Part shown: positions 34,167 to 45,597 of the stretch, in pieces
Layout of the letters: every line of letters begins with the position of its first letter
Numbering within the stretch: position 1 is the stretch's first letter
DNA from: Rhynchospora pubera
Taxonomy: Eukaryota; Streptophyta; Magnoliopsida; Poales; Cyperaceae
Direction: 5' to 3'
DNA: 64,000 bases
Assembly (NCBI GenBank): GCA_028095005.1
Contig: CM051462.1
Coordinates: 83,711,846 to 83,775,845 of the forward strand
Translations under genes and position numbers: made by a program
The notes under the pieces: model-generated
The model's database searches: none
What the model was told of the DNA's origin: nothing
Seen by the model: only the letters and a program-made list of their open reading frames with translations

Positions 34167-34274
34167 CTCATTGAGTGAAAGGTCGCAGGTTCGAAATCCG
34201 GCTGGAGGGTCTTTCATAAACATTTAATTTAAAAATAAGTTGGGTGACTTAAACCTTCAATTTATCTTCAAAAA
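34167..34274 (+). mobile_element. 5'-truncated tRNA-derived SINE
   Basis: Contains GGTCGCAGGTTCGAAATCC (tRNA B-box GGTTCGA) followed by a body ending TTTATCTTCAAAAAA. Flanked by a direct repeat AAAAAGATTAGAATTG (34151-34166 and 34275-34290). Fuller relatives are at 52783-52940 and, split, at 44992-46823. Confidence 0.75.
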
Positions 34275-34390
34275 AAAAAGATTAGAATTGAAGGACCTAT
34301 ATGCAGAATTCCATTGGCGAAAGCAGAGTTAAGATGAAAAGAAAGAAAAATGAAATTAGTACTAGATCATTAACCAGACTAAATATTTAC

Positions 34391-34553
34391 CTTCTCCAAT
34401 AGTAACTTTAACTGCTGGAATCCAAACTGTCGTTGAAGTCGGTCGATAATTCAAATATGCCAAAACTAGAAGCGTAATACTGATGAACAGAGAAAAGGGC
34501 ACAAGGCGAGGCCTTGATGCAATAAAACTGGACTTATTCGTGTACTTCATCAT
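34391..34553 (-). pseudogene. Orphan fucosyltransferase first exon
   Basis: 163 nt encoding MMKYTNKSSFIASRPRLVPF plus a hydrophobic anchor and ending at an AAG|GTAAAT donor, in the same phase and length as the first exons at 42.4 and 56.2 kb. No catalytic exon follows on the minus strand: within 100 bp the sequence runs into a SINE and then CACTA-like DNA. The exon itself is undamaged, so the rest of the gene was lost by deletion or rearrangement. Confidence 0.7.
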
Positions 34554-35668
34554 AGAAGCGCAGTTCTGCCTATGTAATTAGCAACTAAAGAATATGGAAG
34601 TGTCCAATTTCTAACGCTAATTATATATGCACCTTTGCTTGAAAAGTAGAAGTTTGAGTGTATGTGAGTTGTTACTAATGTATGTTTGTGTGCTTGTCTA
34701 TTCTGTTATGGGCAAGTTATTCACTTTTTCCCGGGAATAGTTGTTTCAGTTTTACTTTATCAATTATTTGCAGGCAAAGTTGGAACGGCTATATCAAGTT
34801 ATGGCCCTCAATGTTTACTTAAATTAAGTAAATGACTTCTGTGCATATCAGATTTTAAAGAAACAAGGGTTAATAGAATTGGTCATAATTCTAGAGAATT
34901 ATGGTAAAAGTACCGGATAAATATTAATGCTAATGATAAAGGTACTATTTAGATCGAAATGTCTGTTTTTTTTAATACAAAAATATAATCAAGTTTCAAA
35001 TCAACATTCTAACTAAATGATACTAGATCAAAGATCAATTCTCTATTTACTTGACATCGATCCAAAAAAAGAAAAAGGGGAAAGTAAAGGTCTTCCCCAA
35101 AAGGTCCTCAAAAGGTGACAGAACATATACATTTTTCCGTAATTCAGCGAATATTAATTTTTCTTTTTATTCGTACTTTTATATTACTTCTTCCGTAATT
35201 CAGAAAATATTCATTCTGAAGGCAGATAGATATCTAAATCGTAAAATCGACACTATCACGCGAAGAATAGATACACGATTCCTTTGTTTATTAACAAACA
35301 TAGTTGGGAGATCATTGATTTGGTAATTGGTAGCAGTTTTCCAAGTCAACCTACGGAACTTTTAAAACAAAAAAGGGTGACACATGATTTATATTATAGA
35401 TTGGTATCAGCAGATTAATGATATAACAATTATCATCCTAACTTTTAAATTAAATTATTCAATGTACATGGAGTTCTTCTTGTATATTATTTAATGAAAT
35501 AGGATCTGACAAATTAAAAGGAAAAAGAAAGGACCGAAACAGAGAAAGGAGTTGGGGCAATCCAGATGATGGAATTCTGAAAAACTCTGAAGGATATGAT
35601 GAGAGAATTAATAAATTTTATATTTTAAGTTCTTTACAGTTTTTTTCAGTATAATTTTTCATAATTCT
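34554..35668. other. Intergenic, former promoter side of the orphan exon
   Basis: AT-rich, several short open frames without recognisable domains. Nothing else seen. Confidence 0.35.
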
Positions 35669-35676
35669 ATTTTTAT

Positions 35677-36880
35677 ACGGGATGATAAGGATCATCTCCA
35701 TCATTCTCACGCATTTTCTCTATTTTTGGCTCTACGCGTTTTCTATTTCTGGAAATTGCTCTGTTTCCCTACCTGCCGTGTACGCTCGTCCCCCCTCCCA
35801 GCCCTCCCACGTACGCTCCCCCTGCAGCGTACGCTCGCCCCCCTCCCACCCTCCCACGTACGCTCTCCAACCCCCACCCTTCCGCGTACGCCCCCCTCCC
35901 CCTCCCCCCCCCAACCCCTCTGGTAATATCATACTCTCACACACACAATATATATTGATTATAAATGTTGAGGTTAACATATTTAACTGTTGAAGTTAAT
36001 ATATATAACTGTTGAAATTAATAGATATGCCAACTTCAACAATTTAAATATTCTCACTTCAAATATTACCTTCAACATTTAAATATGCGAAGTTCAACAA
36101 TTATATATATTAACTTCAACAGTTACATATATAGCATATTACTTACATATATAACTTTAATAACTACATATATAACTTTAGCAGTTACACATATTAACTT
36201 CAACAGTTATATATATTAAGTTATATATATTAACTTCAACAGTTACATATATAACATATTACTTACATATATAACTTTAATAACTACATATATAACTTCA
36301 GCAGTTATATATATTAATTTCAGCAGTTACACATATTAACTTCAACAGTTATATATATTAATTTCAACAGTTATATATATTAACTTCAACAGTTACATAT
36401 ATAACATATTACTTACATATCTAACTTCAATAACTACATATATAACTTCAGCAGTTACACATATTAACTTCAACAGTTATATATATTAATTTCAACAGTT
36501 ATATATATTAACTTCAACAGTTACATATATAACTTCAATAACTACATATATAACTTCAACAGTTACACATTTTAATTTTAACAGTTATATATATTAACTT
36601 CAAAGAAATATAGGACAGAACTGGGAAAGTAGGGAATCTGTCAAGCTGCAGATGCTAGTGGTAGGGAGAAGAGGAATGGGAGGGCGTCAATACTGGGGGA
36701 GAGGCCATGGGCCCATGGATGAAGGAGAGGCGTAGGTGGAGCGAGAATGGATGTGATGGGAGATAGTGTACGGAGGAGGGGGAAGAGGCGGGAGATAACG
36801 TACGCGTGAGAAGAAAAGAGGTAGTTATGTGAGGATGATGGGAATAATAGAATCTTAGAGATGATCCTAAGCAATTCCGT
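35677..36880. mobile_element. DNA-transposon-like element with minisatellite core
   Basis: Imperfect inverted ends ACGGGATGATAAGGATCATC and the complement of ACGGAATTGCTTAGGATCAT, flanked by an 8-bp direct repeat ATTTTTAT (35669-35676 and 36881-36888). The left arm is C/T-rich with repeated CGTACGCTC...CCTCCC units (35785-35920). The right arm is the G/A-rich counterpart (36655-36800, including CGTACGCG). The middle (about 35980-36605) is a tandem array. No transposase. The 8-bp target size suggests hAT, but AT-rich flanks make it weak. Confidence 0.55.
35980..36605. repeat. Minisatellite of AACTTCAACAGTTA-type units
   Basis: Some 20 copies of a 20-30-bp unit alternating ATATATTAACTTCAACAG and TTACATATATAAC, with higher-order repeats of roughly 100-130 bp. 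The unit is itself partly self-complementary (AACTGTTGAAGTT appears at the left edge and the reverse complement through the array). Confidence 0.85.
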
Positions 36881-36888
36881 ATTTTTAT

Positions 36889-37184
36889 AGAAGTGATGGA
36901 GTTGAGCATTGCCTACTCTAAAAGTTAAATGTTTTTCTATACATGTAACGTTAACATTCTAAAAACAGAGAAAGGTACGGCTCTGCTTTTTTTGCCTCAA
37001 ATGCCAGACGGATTAGATCAGCCGATAATGACACAAACTAACAGCTTTCAGTCTAATCTTTTTAATTTCTTATTTTTATTCTCAATGCCTCCTCAATTTG
37101 GATTGGAACGAATTAATTGAGTTAACTTGCCTAGTATGTCAAGAAATTTCCTGTCAAAACCTTTAATGACCTTCGCTTCTGACA
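36889..37184. other. Short intergenic spacer
   Basis: No gene or repeat recognised between the minisatellite element and the hAT element. Confidence 0.35.
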
Positions 37185-37192
37185 AATATGAT

Positions 37193-37601
37193 CAGAGGAG
37201 CTAGGATTTCGACTTAGGTAGATTAAAGTTTGAAAGTTCAAAAATCTAAAAAAATTTGAGAACAAAAACAATATTGTATTATTTTATAGTAGTAATTTTT
37301 CTAAACATGAATTGAATCAAATGCAATAAAGTAGTATTTTTTTTTAAAAAAACTAAGAAGAAAAAATTTTCATATTTAAGCAATGTTTTATTTGTGATTT
37401 TTTGAGTTCTAAATTAGCTTTAAAAGAAAAAAATTATAATTAAACTAGTTTGAACAAACATGACTAGATTGTATTTGAACTCTTTTATTAGGGGTGCAAT
37501 ATGTTATTTATTAACAAAATTTAATATATAATTGAAAAGCTCTTCCCGTAAATTTAAAATCTGGGGGGTTGGGGGCAAGCTCCCTACTGTCTCCGCCCCG
37601 G
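37193..37601. mobile_element. Small hAT element, CAGAGG/CCCCGG ends
   Basis: 409 bp with a perfect 8-bp duplication AATATGAT (37185-37192 and 37602-37609). The right end CTCCGCCCCGG and left end CAGAGGAGCTAGG are the CAGGGGCGGAGC-type terminus of plant hAT elements with TTF/MYM zinc-finger transposases. AT-rich interior without coding capacity. Confidence 0.75.
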
Positions 37602-37609
37602 AATATGAT

Positions 37610-38287
37610 CTGATTCGTTCTTGTCTAAAATATTACTCTCTTACTCATTTTGGATTGGTTATCAGGTTGTAACGCATGAATGATTAAAACAATTATATTA
37701 ATGATACCTGTGCAGTGGGACAAGTAACTGCAATATATACGGTCGGGTTGCAAATCCGAGACGGCAAGCAGGCAGCAAAATGTCTGGTCTTGTTTAGAAC
37801 AGGACTAATCTGTCCGGCGATGAATGGGATTAGAACCGGCAGAGTACTGCTTAGTGAAATCTAACCATACATGCATTGCATAGTTTGGCATTAACATAGG
37901 TAGCTGAACTGTGAGAAATGTTATGAGGGATAAACCCAGTACAGTAACATGTTAGAACAGAGTTCAAACTCGCCTCAACATTCCAATAGGCCTGGCAAAC
38001 GTGCCCAACGCACACGGAAGTGCCACATTCCGTTTTTGTTCTATTTTAGAAACTGAACCAAAATAACTGTTTCGTTTCAGTTTCGTTTTTGAAACAACTG
38101 GAAAAATGGGTTCCACATTCTGTTTCGTTTTTGTTTTTCTTTATAAATCTTTATTACCGTGTTGTAAAATGGTATAATATTGATTTCATTTTTGTTCCGT
38201 TTTTTGAAACGACAGAAAAAATTGATGCTACATTCTGTTTCATTTCTGAAAAAGGAAGGACAACACGTTTTTTTATTTCGTTTTAAC
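37610..38287. other. Intergenic with TTTCGTTTTTGAAAC-rich relic
   Basis: About 38028-38287 is filled with GTTTCGTTTC and GAAAC motifs like the interiors of 1036-1318 and 12376-13043, so it is probably a truncated member of that hAT group. It ends where the foldback element begins. No gene. Confidence 0.4.
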
Positions 38288-39680
38288 AGGAATCCGAGAT
38301 TCCGATCTTAACTTTTTAATTTTTTTTATATTATTTATTTATTATTTAATTTATTAATTAGTTAAATAATTAGAAAAATAGATAATATATTGTAAAAAAT
38401 ATTGAAAAAATCAGGAATAATTAAACTAAATTTTATATGTAATTTAGTATTTTTTGGAAAAATTAAATTTTTTTTTCCTTTTATTAGTTTATTAATTAGT
38501 TAATTAATTAGAAAAATAGATAATATATTCTAAAAATATTGAAAAAATATAAAAAAATCAGGAATAATTAAAAAAAATTTATATGTAATTTAGTATTTTT
38601 TTTGGAAAATTAAATTTATTTTCCTTTTAATTAATTTATTTAATTAAATATAAATTTAATTAATTTATTTAATTAAAAAATGAATAATTAAGTATAAATT
38701 TTTAATTAATTTAAACAACCATTTGATATGCGTCCCGGATGTCGTCCTCTGTATATATTATTTTCATATTATATATTAAACCATCATATCGAGTCTCATG
38801 ATCAAGGAAACACTTTTTGGATTGCGTTAGAAAGGAATCACACGAGATTGATGTTTTACTGAGACGGAGAAGAAAGACTAAATTCACTTGATTTACTGCA
38901 TTTCTCTTTTTAATGATTAATTTATGATTTTAAAAACATTTTTAGTAGTTTAGAGTAGTTTTTAGGTTTGAAAACTTTCAAAGTGGATTTTGGAGGTCCA
39001 GAGAGCGTTTTTTGGCCTCGAAAATCGTCAGTACGGTGTTACACCCCAGTAACATGTGTAGATCTTGTCGCCAGCTTTCCGGAATGTCCTCGATCGCCCC
39101 AAATGGACCTTCCTATCAAAAGTTAAGCATGTTTAAAGTTTTAATGTTCAAATTATGCCTTTGTATCCCTGCAAATGCAGAAAGAACTAATAAAACTTTG
39201 AACATTCTGAAAGGATTATGCCTTTGTATCCCTGCAAATTCTGAAAATTTATAATCCTTTCTAAATGGTACAATTCATTTAATTAAATAAGTTATAAAAA
39301 TTTATATTTTAATTAAATAAATTAATTAAAATGAAAATAAATTTAATTTCCCCAAATTTATATTTTAATTACATATAAATTTTAATTTAATTATTCCTGA
39401 TTTTTTCCATATTTTTTCAATATTTTTACAATATATTATCTATTATTCTAATTATTTAACTAATTAATAAATTAAATAAATAAATAAATAATATATAAAA
39501 AAATTAAAAAGCTAAGATCAGAATCTCGGATTCCAATCTTAGCTAAGGTCGGAATCCGAGATTCCTATCTTAGCTAAGATCGGAATCCAGGAATCCGATC
39601 TTACGTTCGGAATCTGGGATTCCGATCTCGTGATACTATTTTAAAAAATATTAAATTAATACTATTTTTAAATTTTTCGG
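38288..39680. mobile_element. Foldback Mutator-like element, family B copy 3, left end missing
   Basis: The right terminus (CTCGTGATACTATTT ... AAATTTTTCGG) and the GATCGGAAT/ATTCCGATC palindrome cluster at 39520-39630 match 17636-18909. The left side starts abruptly inside the palindrome cluster (AGGAATCCGAGATTCCGATC), so the outer 90-odd bases and the left target copy are lost. The centre, about 38752-39240, is the same cargo as 18000-18475 with about 5-10 percent differences by eye. The AT-rich inner arm next to the cargo appears twice on the left (tandem duplication at about 38330-38640). Confidence 0.78.
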
Positions 39681-39714
39681 TCAAATTAAATGGTCATGAG
39701 TCTCATGAATAGAA

Positions 39715-40499
39715 GTGCCCAAACAGGTTTAAGCCCAATGTCAAACTTTTTGCGGGCCTTATCTTAGTATTTCCAGCATATTATTGTTCAAATCTTTGGA
39801 TAAGACAGTCCAGCTGTTAGGCATTTAGTCCACATATATCGTTGGGCCCAGATTGAACCATTATTTAAATTAAAGAAAGGATATTATAATTTTATGATAT
39901 TATTTTTATGACATTACATTGTGAATTTGTAAGTTTGACCATTGTTTTCTGATTCAGCAGTGAATATTAATATATTATATTTTACTGTGTTGATTAATGA
40001 TGTTTCTTAACTTTATTGATCCGATTTTCTTTAAAAAAGAAGTAATGAAAAAGATTACTAGTTTCCATTGATAGAATCAACAAATATACAAAGTGTCAAC
40101 TGCAATTACATCAAAACATTTACGCACCCTGTGCTTATAAAACCCAGGTAAATGAGAAGAGCTACAGAAAAGGCTTTATCCAAATTTGCTTAATCCCAAT
40201 ATCCCATCAACATAATTGAAATCGGTACCAAAAAGCACCTGAAGCACTAGTCAAACGCAAACCTATACCCTCAATTAGCAATGCCAGGGACGGCCGGTAC
40301 AATATAGTAATCTAACAATTATAATATCGTAAAGCCAATGCAATAAGGTTTAAGTCTCAATGGCGAATTAATAAAGTATCAAAGAATGAACGAAAAGTTT
40401 AAACTATATATAAGCTTCAAAATTCTTTACACTAATTCTATGCCAACAATCGATTCTCCACATAGGATAGCTAAAGGATGGAATACATATATAAAGAAG
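39715..40499. other. 3' flank of FUT pseudogene, start of the duplicated block, with Ty3/gypsy scrap
   Basis: 39715-39770 read on the minus strand is a short piece of Ty3/gypsy Pol (KKFDIGLKPVW-like). The same junction occurs at 53516, where the gypsy sequence continues further. From here to about 42607 the sequence is repeated at 53516-56387. The rest is the 3' untranslated region of the gene. Confidence 0.55.
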
Positions 40500-42567
40500 T
40501 TAATCAAACAACTTGATACCTTCCCCATAATCTTCACAATGCCTCAAATATCGAGCTAGCTTTACTGAATCTGTTTTGTTACTAGTCTTGCAAATAAAAT
40601 CAGGAGGCGAATGAAAGCAAGGATCAAGTGTAATAGCTCTGCGGCATGGAGGATGCGGAACTTTCTGGTCCTTTGAGCTCAGCAAAAAAAATGGCTTAAC
40701 GCTAGCCAGACTGTAACTCACATAGCCGAATGTAGATCCCGAAGTTGTGATCAGCACATCTGAGAAACTCAATAGCCAAATTTCGGCTAATGCCTTTTGA
40801 TTATGCACCAGCTGGTCAAATTGTTGGTTCTCGTCATGGCTCGGCTGGTACACACTGATGATCTCCCCAGTGGTTGTCGAGTGCATGTAGTACATGTCCC
40901 TTATTCTGTCATAGAGTTCTCCATACAAAGAAGTCACAAGGACTGCACGTGGGTTTGCTTCATCTGTTGCCATAGAAGAATTTTCAGAATGTCCATGATT
41001 TAGCTGTGGCAAAATTGACTTTATCTGTGTACAGGCAACAATTTGTTTATACAATTCATCAATTGAAATTGGAGCCCAGAAAAATATCCTTGCTTGAATA
41101 CCAATTTTCTCCTTTGCTTTGGCCAAGTATGACTTGTGGTACCTCATAACCATACCCCAAACCGAGTTGCTTGGGTGGAGGAGGTACCGACCATGTTGGT
41201 GAAATACGGTCTCCTTTAGAGGAAACATCCACTCTAATTCTTTCTCAAATTTTGAACAGTCCAGGGACTATATAATTGTCTGATTTCAACAAAATCCAAT
41301 TAATCTTGTTAATCATTTCTTGATCATCTGCACAAAAGAAACGTGTGTGCAGATCTTGTTCACGATAATTATATTTTATGTGCAGATACATGAATGGAGG
41401 TAGTGCAGACGGAGGAGAATCATGGTCAGCATTGATCAAGTTATGTGCAACCATGTGTCCATAACTGTTCTGAGAATGTAAATCGTAACCATAAATATTA
41501 ACTGGAAAATCAGAAGGTAGGTACCAGGTTGACCCAGGAAATGGCTCGCAAAGTAGATCAACCATGTCAGCTGTTTTCTGGATCAGCATGACTCGGTTGG
41601 TTAACAGAGCATACAGAAATGTTGAAACCAATGTCAGCATTCGGTTGCCGATGCCAGCAACTGGACTCCAAAGTACATAGTTGCACTCAAGCTGGTCCGT
41701 GCTTTGGTTCTTCTTTAGTTGCTGGAGTGATTTCTTGAAAAGCGGAGTATTTGGGGCACATTTTTTGTGAATTTCCTCATATTTCCGTAATTTTGATGTT
41801 AAATGAGACGAGACGACGTATGGTGAGGCTTTGCGGTGTAGCATAGATTGGTACCGACTCAAGCATGATTGTTCGTTGAAATCACGGGAGAGTAATCCAC
41901 CTAGAAGTCCATCATTTGGTACAGTAGTCTTGGCTGTACCTTCTGTTGAACCTTCAAGTTATTGCAAATGAAAAAGAAAATAAATTGAGATGACCAGGAC
42001 ATGAGATGCTAAAATAGAAAGACTTCGATGAATTATGAAGTAATACCTTACTAATTTCTCAAAATTAACTACTTCTTTTTAGAAGGATTTGTAGAAGAAA
42101 TGTTGAGCATTTTGCGAAACAAATTGAGTTATCAAGGTTTTACTATATGTAGTTCAATGTTAATCAATGGCATGTCACATAAACAGGGTAATTTTATTAA
42201 TTTTACTATATGTAGTTCTGATTGATACTACTGACCAAATACGTGAATAGTAGAGAATGATTTTATTAAGGAACATTCATTACATTTCAAGGACGGGTGC
42301 GCAAATCTGTCAGCAAAGGCAAAGTTAAGGGAAACGATAAAAAAATTAAAAGATTGAAAAATAAAAACCGGTGCTAGCTAAAAAATAAACCACATAATAA
42401 TTACCTCCTCCAAAAGCAACTTTAATTCCTCGAATCCAAGGTTTCGATGATGTCAGTCGGTGACTACAAGATGCTAAAATTAGAAGCGCAGCAACTACAA
42501 TCAGAGCAAAGAGCACATGCAGAGGCCTTGGGGCAATGTAACTCGACTGCTTTTGCCGCTTCATCAT
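40500..42567 (-). pseudogene. Fucosyltransferase pseudogene (frameshift), duplicate 1
   Basis: Two exons: 42405-42567 (membrane anchor, LHVLFALIVVAALLILA) and 40500-41951 (catalytic part). Splice sites are intact (GGAG|GTAATT, TTGAAG|GTTC). The family is Golgi xyloglucan-type fucosyltransferase; motifs seen include NRMLTLVSTFLYALLTNRV, CEPFPGSTW, IGIQARIF, AEIWLLSFSDVLITTSGSTF and DPCFHSPP. Relative to the plus-strand paralogue at 61.7 kb, 8 bp are missing at about 41254, after VPGLF, causing a frame change and TGA at 41245-41247; the remaining 243 codons are open in the new frame. The product would lose the C-terminal half of the catalytic domain. Confidence 0.88.
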
Positions 42568-42740
42568 AAAAGCTCAAATCTGCCTATCTATTTAGCAAAT
42601 GTCGGAATTCTTTTGTTGCCTCAGCTCTTCGAATTCTTAATTTATAGCCTAAATCTCAATTGATCACATTATCCTTAAAAAAAATCACATTTATCACATA
42701 AGTAACAAGATCGATCCTTATTTTATAAATTAAACCGTAT
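42568..42740. other. 5' flank of FUT duplicate 1
   Basis: Similarity with the second duplicate stops near 42607, about 40 bp upstream of the start codon, so the two copies have different promoters. Confidence 0.45.
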
Positions 42741-43706
42741 AAGGGTTTAAATAGCGGATAGCGGGTTGGTAACGGACAACCTCATATCATAACGGATAGC
42801 GAGTAGCGGTCATTTAGCGGCCGCTAAGAGATCATAACGGACATGTACAAATATACTTATTTATTACATCATATACATATTTTTAATTAAAAATTAAATA
42901 TCATATTACATGAGAAAGTTTAATATGCACCGCGGACTTTTTCGGAAATACTTTTGTAAATGAACAAATCTAATTTAACCCATCTAATCTACATATTGAA
43001 ATCTCTTAGCAAACCAAATTTTATAATTTTTAGAATTTTATTACTATTTTTTTCGAATTTTTTAAAGCATGTCATTTTTGGAATGTTGTTACAACATTCC
43101 AAAAATGACATGTTTTAAAAAATTCGAAAAAAATAGTAATAAAATCCCAAAAATTATAAATTTTGGTTTTCTATGAGATTTCAATATGTGAATTAAATTG
43201 GTTAAATTAGATTTTTCAATTTATAAAAATACCCTCGAAAAAGTCCGCGGTGCATAGATATTCCTATGCACTATGTCTATAGTGCATATTAAATTTTCTC
43301 CATATTACATTATATGCATGTTATGATAGTTAAATTTAACGCATATACTTTACAATCCATTATTGCAATAGACAAATCTCATTGTACTTGATATTATATC
43401 AAGTCAGTCAGAATTTATATGCCAAAGATATATTTGTAATACTCTATACTAGCAAGTAATAAATTGTGTCGTTATACTTCTCTAAAATACCATTATAATG
43501 TATCTATATTTTGCTAATTTTTACCATTATAGCCACCATAAGAAATAAAAGGCAAAAAATAATTATAATTTTTACTAATATTACTATATACCAATGAACA
43601 CCGCTATAGCGGCATAGGCACTTTTAGTTTAGCACCGTAGCGGTCCACCAAGTCGTACAGTTATAGCGAGGCTATTGCGGTTCATCACGACGCTATTTAA
43701 ATCACT
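42741..43706. mobile_element. Element with AAATAGCGG-type ends
   Basis: Left AAGGGTTTAAATAGCGGATA and right CGACGCTATTTAAATCACT are inverted; the subterminal zones carry many AGCGG/CCGCT motifs (TAGCGGCCGCTAAG). The pattern resembles plant hAT-type non-autonomous elements. Target duplication not resolved. Interrupted by the insertion at 42912-43300. Confidence 0.5.
42912..43300. mobile_element. 389-bp foldback MITE, Mutator-like target size
   Basis: Perfectly nested: GAGAAAGTTTAATATGCAC on the left, GTGCATATTAAATTTTCTC on the right, arms pairing through ACTTTTTCGG and GGAATGTTGTTACAACATTC at the centre. Flanked by the 10-bp duplication CATATTACAT (42902-42911 and 43301-43310). The 9-11-bp target size fits the Mutator superfamily. 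No coding capacity. Confidence 0.8.
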
Positions 43707-44242
43707 ATAACCATATTTACAAATAGCATCAAATTAAACCAAATCAAACCAAGTGTTTGGTTAGGGTTCAGGTCGTTTGCCAGCTACATGTACAGTTTTT
43801 TGAGGCTCTGGTATAGATTCAGGAATTTTTGGTTAACTAGATACATGTTACTTTATAAACTTGATTAAAACTTCATTACAGCTCTCTGACTTCGAACAGA
43901 GAAAGGTTAATTTATAAAGCAAAGACTTGTATATGTCCTATTACTATTAGAGTTGATGTGAAAATCAGAAAGTTTATAAAGAAAACCTAAAAATTAATTT
44001 TGGTGCAAATCATTTCAATTTCAATTAAATGACGGGGTCACTAGTAAAAACTTAGTAAAAAAGTAAAAAAAGTACATAACATTAAACCATAACGTCGGAT
44101 AACATTCAACAACTCATAAAGCCGACAGTACTAAATGACTCGAAGCTTATTTAAAAAAACCGAGCCCCAAATCATTCAATGTGACCCCAATTCCTTTTAC
44201 CTCCATCTCTCTCCCTCACTTGACCATTCCAAGTTATCTCGT
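43707..44242. other. Intergenic, nothing recognised
   Basis: AT-rich; short open frames only. Confidence 0.3.
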
Positions 44243-44245
44243 ATG

Positions 44246-44552
44246 GGGTGCGTTTGGATAGGTGCGGAAAGAAGGGAAGAAGAGAAAAAATATTGGGAAG
44301 TGTGTAACTTTGTGAAGAGTTTGAATTGTTTATAATTTTTTTTCTTCTTCTTCCTTCTTCTTCTTGGGTGCGTTTGGATCGTTGGAAGAAAGAAGAAAAA
44401 GAAGGAAGAAGAAGAAAAAAAATTATAAACAATCCAAACTCTTCACAAAGTTACACACTTCCCAATACTTTTTCCTACTTCTTCTCTTCTTCTCTTCTTC
44501 CTACACCGATCCAAACGGAGCCCTTCTTTCTTCCAACTATCCAAACACACCC
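44246..44552. mobile_element. MITE of the GGGTGCGTTTGGAT family with a second copy nested inside
   Basis: Outer copy flanked by ATG (44243-44245 and 44553-44555). It is split by a 157-bp inner copy at 44366-44522 (starts GGGTGCGTTTGGATCG, ends CGATCCAAACGGAGCC) flanked by CTT (44363-44365 and 44523-44525). Both share the AACTCTTCACAAAGTTACAC core. This gives insertion order: outer first. Confidence 0.75.
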
Positions 44553-44973
44553 ATGAATAATTATGTACCTCTCACACTTGACCAAAGTAACAGCATGTTT
44601 ATTACAGATAGTCACAAACGATTTTCGAGACAGACACAAACAATTGGTTTATGCTCATATCCAAAAAATTATAGAAAATAGAAAATGCCACTGGTATTGT
44701 AAATTAGAAACTATTAACTTTTTATTCTAGTACTCAGAAAACTATTAACTTTTTATTTTCTAGTACTCAGAGGTACATGTTGGTATCAACATGTACGTGG
44801 TCAAAAAATGGACCTCGGAGATTAAATCAAAATTAGCCACAAATTAAGAAAAAATTAACCAGATATTCTACAAGCCTAAATCATTGAACAAAACCAACAA
44901 TCAATGAATTACAATTTGAGGCAAGATCAGGTAAACTTACTACGGTTTGCGTCTATCAAAGGACAAGTAAAAC
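44553..44973. other. Intergenic, one short tandem duplication
   Basis: A unit of about 35 bp (AAACTATTAACTTTTTATT...CTAGTACTCAG) occurs twice at about 44708-44772. Nothing else seen. Confidence 0.45.
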
Positions 44974-45064
44974 AAGTAAAAGACGAGACATGAAAGGTCG
45001 CAGGTTCGTAATCAAACTAGGGGGCAGGGGCGAGACCAGGAATTTTTATACTGGAGTTCACTAT

Positions 45065-45278
45065 GGGTGTGTTTGGATGAGCATGGAATAAGGAATAAGA
45101 ATAAGGAATTTCAGTAAGCGTGCTTATCCAAATTCCTTATTCTTATACCATGGTTTTGTTAGTATAGGAATAAGGGTCCAAATTCTTTATTCTTGTGTTA
45201 TTTGGGTTGCACAAGAATAAGAATAAGCACGCATATCAAAATTTCTTATCCTTATTCCATGGTCATCCAAACACACCC
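45065..45278. mobile_element. 214-bp palindromic MITE
   Basis: Termini GGGTGTGTTTGGATGA and TCATCCAAACACACCC, flanked by TAT (45062-45064 and 45279-45281). The interior is a foldback of GGAATAAGAATAAGG-type units, different from the 156-bp family core although the terminus is shared. Confidence 0.78.
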
Positions 45279-45407
45279 TATATTTATAATATTTAAATTA
45301 TCAGATAAAATATAAATTGAATTAGACTATATCGTACATTCATTACTCTAACAATCACGAAATATTATGATAAAAAAATATAAAGCTTGCATGCTATTTT
45401 GACTAGC

Positions 45408-45597
45408 TCAAACTTGCATACTTTCGATTGATTTGGATAAATAAAATCTTCTAATTTCATCTTGTTCATTTGGGGTACTAAAAGAAATCTTTTGTCGCTT
45501 TGCTAGATCAGAAGGATAATTTTTTGGATTAATTTGAACCCGTTCAGGGGTTTGAGAGATTGAAGTATCATCACTGTCGTTTTAAGAATTTCTTCAT
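45408..45597 (-). pseudogene. hAT transposase (TTF/MYM zinc-finger type) N-terminal relic
   Basis: On the minus strand MKKFLKRQ is followed, after a frame change, by TPERVQINPKNYPSDLAKRQ, then ISFSTPNEQDEIRRFYL and a TGA. The order MKKF...-pro-rich-...-DP/SDL..R..I..Y.pN..DE.RR.YL is the start of plant hAT-derived zinc-finger MYM/TTF proteins. No catalytic domain remains. Confidence 0.55.

Noticed and set aside
35732..35980. Gly-rich or Pro-rich open frames on both strands
   Set aside because: Translation of a C/T-rich low-complexity repeat; no start context or domain.
40797..41003. Plus-strand frame inside the FUT catalytic exon (identical at 54582-54788)
   Set aside because: Present twice only because the gene is duplicated; it is antisense to the conserved FUT coding sequence.
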